Assembly: GCA_947649215.1 (NCBI GenBank)
Contig: CANSQW010000044.1
Location: 1-8,141 of the forward strand
Direction: 5' to 3'
Source: an uncultured bacterium
Lineage (GTDB): Bacteria; Actinomycetota; Coriobacteriia; Coriobacteriales; Eggerthellaceae
Length of the DNA stretch: 8,141 bases
Shown here piece after piece: positions 5,884 to 8,141 of this stretch; position 1 is the first letter of the stretch, and every line of letters begins with the position of its first letter. The notes beneath the pieces are model-generated. The model searched no databases and had not been told where the DNA came from. It worked only from the letters and a program-made list of their open reading frames with translations. The translations under genes and the position numbers were made by a program.

Positions 5884-6468
5884 ATGAACTTCCACAACGC
5901 CCGCTTCCTGGCCGCCTACGGCACGTCGGCGCAGCTGCCGCCCTCGAACGGCCCCGAGGTCTCCTTCGCCGGGCGCTCCAACGTGGGCAAGTCGTCGCTG
6001 CTCAACAAGCTCATGTACCGCAAGGGCCTGGCGAAGGTGTCGTCCACGCCGGGCAAGACCGCCACCATCAACTTCTACGACGTGGACGGCGCCGACCTGG
6101 TCGACCTGCCCGGCTACGGCTACGCGAAGGTCTCCAAGTCCGAGAAGGGACGCTGGTCGGAGCTGATCGACGGCTACTTCAACCAGGAGCGCGCCTTCGC
6201 CTTGGTGGTCTCGCTCATCGACATCCGCCACGAGCCCTCGGCGCTCGACCGCGGCATGGTGGGCTTTTTGAAGGAGGCCGGGCTTCCCTTCGCCATCGCG
6301 CTCACCAAGGCGGACAAGCTCTCGAAGCAGCAGGCAGCCAAGCAGCGCGCCGCCATCGTGAAGGCGCTCGACCTGCCGAAGGGGACGCCGGTGGTGGTTA
6401 CCTCTGCCGAAAAGGGCGACGGCATCGAGGAGCTGCGCGCCCTCATCTCCCGGGCGGTTGGCGACTAG
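5884..6468 (+). CDS. engB: Ribosome biogenesis GTPase EngB (YihA/YsxC)
   Basis: 194 residues, full length for the family. It is a small TRAFAC-class GTPase needed for assembly of the large ribosomal subunit; it acts in the cytoplasm and is essential in several bacteria. All nucleotide-binding motifs are present: G1 GRSNVGKS (30-37), the STPGKT switch region with the G2 Thr (54-59), G3 DLPGYG (74-79), G4 TKAD (141-144) and G5 SAEKGDG (174-180). The N-terminal FAGRSNVGKSSLLN and VDLPGYGYAKVS are strongly diagnostic. The ATG at 5884 is chosen over an earlier in-frame start because AAGGAG (5873-5878) is spaced 5 nt before it and because the promoter at 5843-5851 lies downstream of the longer start. 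It appears to be a single-gene unit; no partner such as lon or clpX is seen beside it. Confidence 0.97.
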   Translation: MNFHNARFLAAYGTSAQLPPSNGPEVSFAGRSNVGKSSLLNKLMYRKGLAKVSSTPGKTATINFYDVDGADLVDLPGYGYAKVSKSEKGRWSELIDGYFNQERAFALVVSLIDIRHEPSALDRGMVGFLKEAGLPFAIALTKADKLSKQQAAKQRAAIVKALDLPKGTPVVVTSAEKGDGIEELRALISRAVGD

Positions 6469-6514
6469 GCGAAACCGATGCGCGCCCGTCTGCCTGCCCC
6501 TCTAAAAACGGTAC

Positions 6515-6524
6515 GGGGGGGGGG
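6515..6524. repeat. G10 homopolymer
   Basis: Ten consecutive G at 6515-6524, about 47 nt downstream of engB and directly before TATGCT. Such runs are prone to length slippage. Here it is non-coding, so any effect would be on transcription or on the engB transcript end. Confidence 0.9.
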
Positions 6525-6633
6525 TATGCTCTTCTCAGCGCCGCTGGGCAGCAAACGGCCGTAGGAGAGTGCAATTTAGGACTTGTTTGTTACATCTAAA
6601 AGCAGGTCTCGCACTCATTTTCTCGTGCTTGGC

Positions 6634-6639
6634 TACAAT
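6634..6639 (+). promoter_or_regulatory. Promoter -10 for the response-regulator operon
   Basis: TACAAT within GGCTACAATGG, sharing the TACAATGG octamer with 2717 and 5846. The -35 is not clear. A leader of about 110 nt would precede the ATG at 6757. Confidence 0.5.
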
Positions 6640-6756
6640 GGTGAGCAGCGCGTCGAATGAGACGGGGGAATCGGGGCCCTCGGCGGCGACACAATCGGGA
6701 GAACCTGCGGGGAGAGCCTTATGCCCCAAGGGATGTCGCACCAGGAGTAACAAGGT

Positions 6757-7485
6757 ATGAACACGGTTAGCGTCTTGGTCGTCGATGACGACAAAGAGCA
6801 AGCGCATGCGCTCGAGCGCATGCTTGAGCAGTATCCTACCCACAAGACCTTCGAGGTGGAGATCTGCACCAGCCTCGCCGCTCTTGACGAGCGCCTGCGC
6901 CGGGGCATCTCGCCGGACATCGTGTTCATGGACGTTGTGCTCGAGGACGCCGCCGGGTCTGCCGGCAACGGCATCACCGCCGTGCAGAAGCTGCTTCAGC
7001 AGTGCCCCGGCGTCCAGGTCATCTACGTCACGGGTCACGTCGAGTACTGCACGCGGGTCTATCGCACCAGCCACGTCTACTTCCTCACCAAGCCCCTCCA
7101 GTCCGAGGACTTTGCCGACGCGCTTGACAAGGCCATCGAGAACCTGGAGGAGCGCATCGCGCGCCCCTTCGGCGTGAAGGTGGGCGGCCGCATCATGCGC
7201 GTGCTGCCGGCCGACATCGAGTTCGTGGAGAGCGACCGGCGCAAGGTGCGCATTCACCTGGCCGATCAGGTGATCGAGGCCTACGAGTCTCTGGGCGGCA
7301 TCGCCCGCAAGCTGCCCGGCACCTTCGTGCAGTGCCACAAGAGCTTCCTCGTCAACATGGAGAAGATCGCCGAGATGCGCAGCGACCAGATCGACCTGCT
7401 CTCCGGCGCCACCATCCCCATCAGCCAGAAGCGCTCGCGTCCCACGCGCGAGGCGTTCATGGACTTCCTGAAGGAAAGGCTGTAG
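6757..7485 (+). CDS. LytTR-family response regulator (AgrA/LytR type)
   Basis: 242 residues, with two domains. The receiver domain (about 4-125) has the acidic pocket D10-D12, phospho-acceptor D59 in IVFMDVVLED, T92 and K112 (LTKP), so it should be phosphorylated. The C-terminal LytTR DNA-binding domain (about 138-239) shows the usual FVESDRRKVRIHL start and FVQCHKSFLVNMEKI, the conserved HKSFLVN motif. LytTR regulators bind paired 9-bp direct repeats upstream of targets and in other species control autolysis, quorum sensing, toxins or bacteriocins. An AGGAG (6743-6747) lies 9 nt before the ATG. A membrane protein begins 33 nt downstream on the same strand and is the likely partner sensor. 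The regulated genes are not visible here. Confidence 0.95.
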   Translation: MNTVSVLVVDDDKEQAHALERMLEQYPTHKTFEVEICTSLAALDERLRRGISPDIVFMDVVLEDAAGSAGNGITAVQKLLQQCPGVQVIYVTGHVEYCTRVYRTSHVYFLTKPLQSEDFADALDKAIENLEERIARPFGVKVGGRIMRVLPADIEFVESDRRKVRIHLADQVIEAYESLGGIARKLPGTFVQCHKSFLVNMEKIAEMRSDQIDLLSGATIPISQKRSRPTREAFMDFLKERL

Positions 7486-7518
7486 GCTAGGGGCGCCGGC
7501 CCTCCGTCGAAGGAACGC

Positions 7519-8141
7519 ATGCCAGAGAACCTCATCAACTTTCTTACCGGACTGCCCTGTCAGCTGGTGTTGATCTATGCGGCCACGCGCCTGCTCGACA
7601 TCCAGCGCAAGGGCTGGTACTGGCTGGTGAGTCTGATCATCGTGCTGCCGTTCCTCGTGGCCCAGGACTTGCTGGGGCAGCCGGCGCGGATGCTGCTGGG
7701 CACGGTGGGAATCATGGTTCCCTGGCTCGTGTTCGCCCGCGATCCGCTGCCGCGGCGCCTGTTCGTCTCCGTGCTCATCATGCTGGTCATCGTCATCGCC
7801 GAGATACCGCCTACGCTCCTGTGGAGCCACGTCATCGGCTCCGACCTGACCGTGAAGCCCACGGCGGGGCTGAGCCTCAACTTCTTCCTTGCCTCGCATC
7901 TGCTGCACCTGGTGGTGCTCATGGGGCTGCTCGTGGTCCTGGAGGCCGTGGAGCGCTGGCTGCGATCCACCAGCACGCGCAACGGCATCGCGCAGTTCAT
8001 CGGGTTCATCGTGGTGCAGTACCTGCTCATCGCGCTCAGCGTGGGCATCATGGAGGTCACCGGCGACGTGAGTCGCCCCATCGTGCTGGGCAACCTGATC
8101 GTGGCGGTGGCGTGCGTGGTGGCCGACGCGTTCTTCTTCCC
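7519..8141 (+). CDS. Multi-pass membrane sensor, probable histidine kinase N-terminus (partial)
   Basis: The first 207 codons are visible and the frame is open to the window end. AAGGAA (7510-7515) precedes the ATG. About six hydrophobic segments can be picked out, at roughly 6-26, 35-49, 57-73, 80-101, 121-143, 157-178 and a further one at 185-207 (six to seven in all). There is no catalytic domain within the window. LytTR regulators are usually paired with kinases of the AgrC/LytS type, having five to seven membrane helices followed by a GHKL ATPase domain. The gene pair spacing of 33 nt fits such an operon. I infer that the missing C-terminus carries the kinase domain. A non-kinase membrane protein remains possible. 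Confidence 0.75.
   Translation, partial: MPENLINFLTGLPCQLVLIYAATRLLDIQRKGWYWLVSLIIVLPFLVAQDLLGQPARMLLGTVGIMVPWLVFARDPLPRRLFVSVLIMLVIVIAEIPPTLLWSHVIGSDLTVKPTAGLSLNFFLASHLLHLVVLMGLLVVLEAVERWLRSTSTRNGIAQFIGFIVVQYLLIALSVGIMEVTGDVSRPIVLGNLIVAVACVVADAFFF

Larger units (their letters stand above)
6469..6756. other. 288-bp intergenic region between engB and the response regulator
   Basis: No convincing gene is present. It holds a CCCC/GGGG-paired region around an A-rich loop (6497-6518), a G10 run (6515-6524), and a possible -10-like TATGCT directly after the run. Further on are an AT-richer stretch (about 6565-6630) and a TACAAT element (6634-6639). The 63-codon open frame at 6569-6760 uses rare, AT-rich codons and is discussed under rejected items. 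No clear intrinsic terminator for engB is visible; the CCCC/GGGG pairing is weak. Confidence 0.7.

Noticed and set aside
4741..6231. Long minus-strand frame (496 codons) across the transporter and engB
   Set aside because: It is antisense to two well-supported genes, rich in His/Arg/Gly/Gln as expected from a GC-rich shadow frame, with no domain.
6569..6760. 63-codon open frame with a hydrophobic stretch, ending in an ATGA overlap with the response-regulator start; considered as a signal-peptide gene
   Set aside because: The GTG start has purines only about 1 nt away, codons are AT-rich and rare for this genome, and the likely promoter at 6634 lies inside it. Conservation in relatives would be needed to revive it.
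6535..7908. Long minus-strand frame (457 codons) across the response regulator and sensor
   Set aside because: It opposes a clear response regulator with all catalytic residues; composition is that of a shadow frame.

Overview
The window reads as a stretch of ordinary chromosome from a high-GC actinobacterium. The best guess is class Coriobacteriia (Eggerthella/Gordonibacter/Adlercreutzia-like). The guess rests on strong G/C third-position codon use, an EngB gene in a housekeeping setting, a LysR/TDT-transporter pair, and a LytTR response regulator next to a multi-pass membrane sensor. No gene here proves the taxon. No phage, insertion sequence, CRISPR array, tRNA or rRNA was seen.

Layout, left to right. 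(1) Positions 1-146 hold the last 47 codons of a gene that looks like IMP dehydrogenase, followed by a perfect 10-bp hairpin terminator. (2) A promoter near 313 starts a two-gene unit: a three-helix membrane protein with a long Glu/Pro-rich stalk and a helical, TPR-like C-terminal domain (375-1736), then 3 nt later a secreted or lipid-anchored VanW-domain protein (1740-2681). Both look like cell-envelope proteins. (3) A gene with its own promoter encodes a 270-aa PRC-barrel-like protein with an acidic linker and a small C-terminal barrel-like domain (2799-3611). (4) A GC-rich hairpin separates this gene from a convergent lysR gene (3683-4570, minus strand). (5) lysR is divergent from a TDT-family (TehA/SLAC1-type) membrane transporter (4765-5760). 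The gene pair shares an AT-rich intergenic region carrying spaced AAAACT repeats, a likely control region. (6) A 14-bp perfect hairpin is followed at once by the promoter of engB/yihA (5884-6468), an essential ribosome-assembly GTPase. (7) A 288-bp intergenic region with a G10 run and a promoter leads to a LytTR response regulator (6757-7485) and, 33 nt later, the N-terminal membrane part of a probable partner sensor kinase that runs off the window (7519-8141).

Four of the seven complete genes have likely starts well inside the longest open frame. At 375, 2799, 4570 and 5884 the ribosome-binding sequence or the promoter position supports a shorter protein. The transporter start (4765) is also internal.

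The signals I find most worth checking are not genes. One is an identical 10-mer, CGTCTGGGGG, placed exactly 3 nt after the hairpin arm of two unrelated terminators. Another is a small set of repeated promoter cores (TGGTATACT twice, TACAATGG three times). The last is the repeat array between lysR and the transporter. I do not see convincing evidence of a wholly new biological system.
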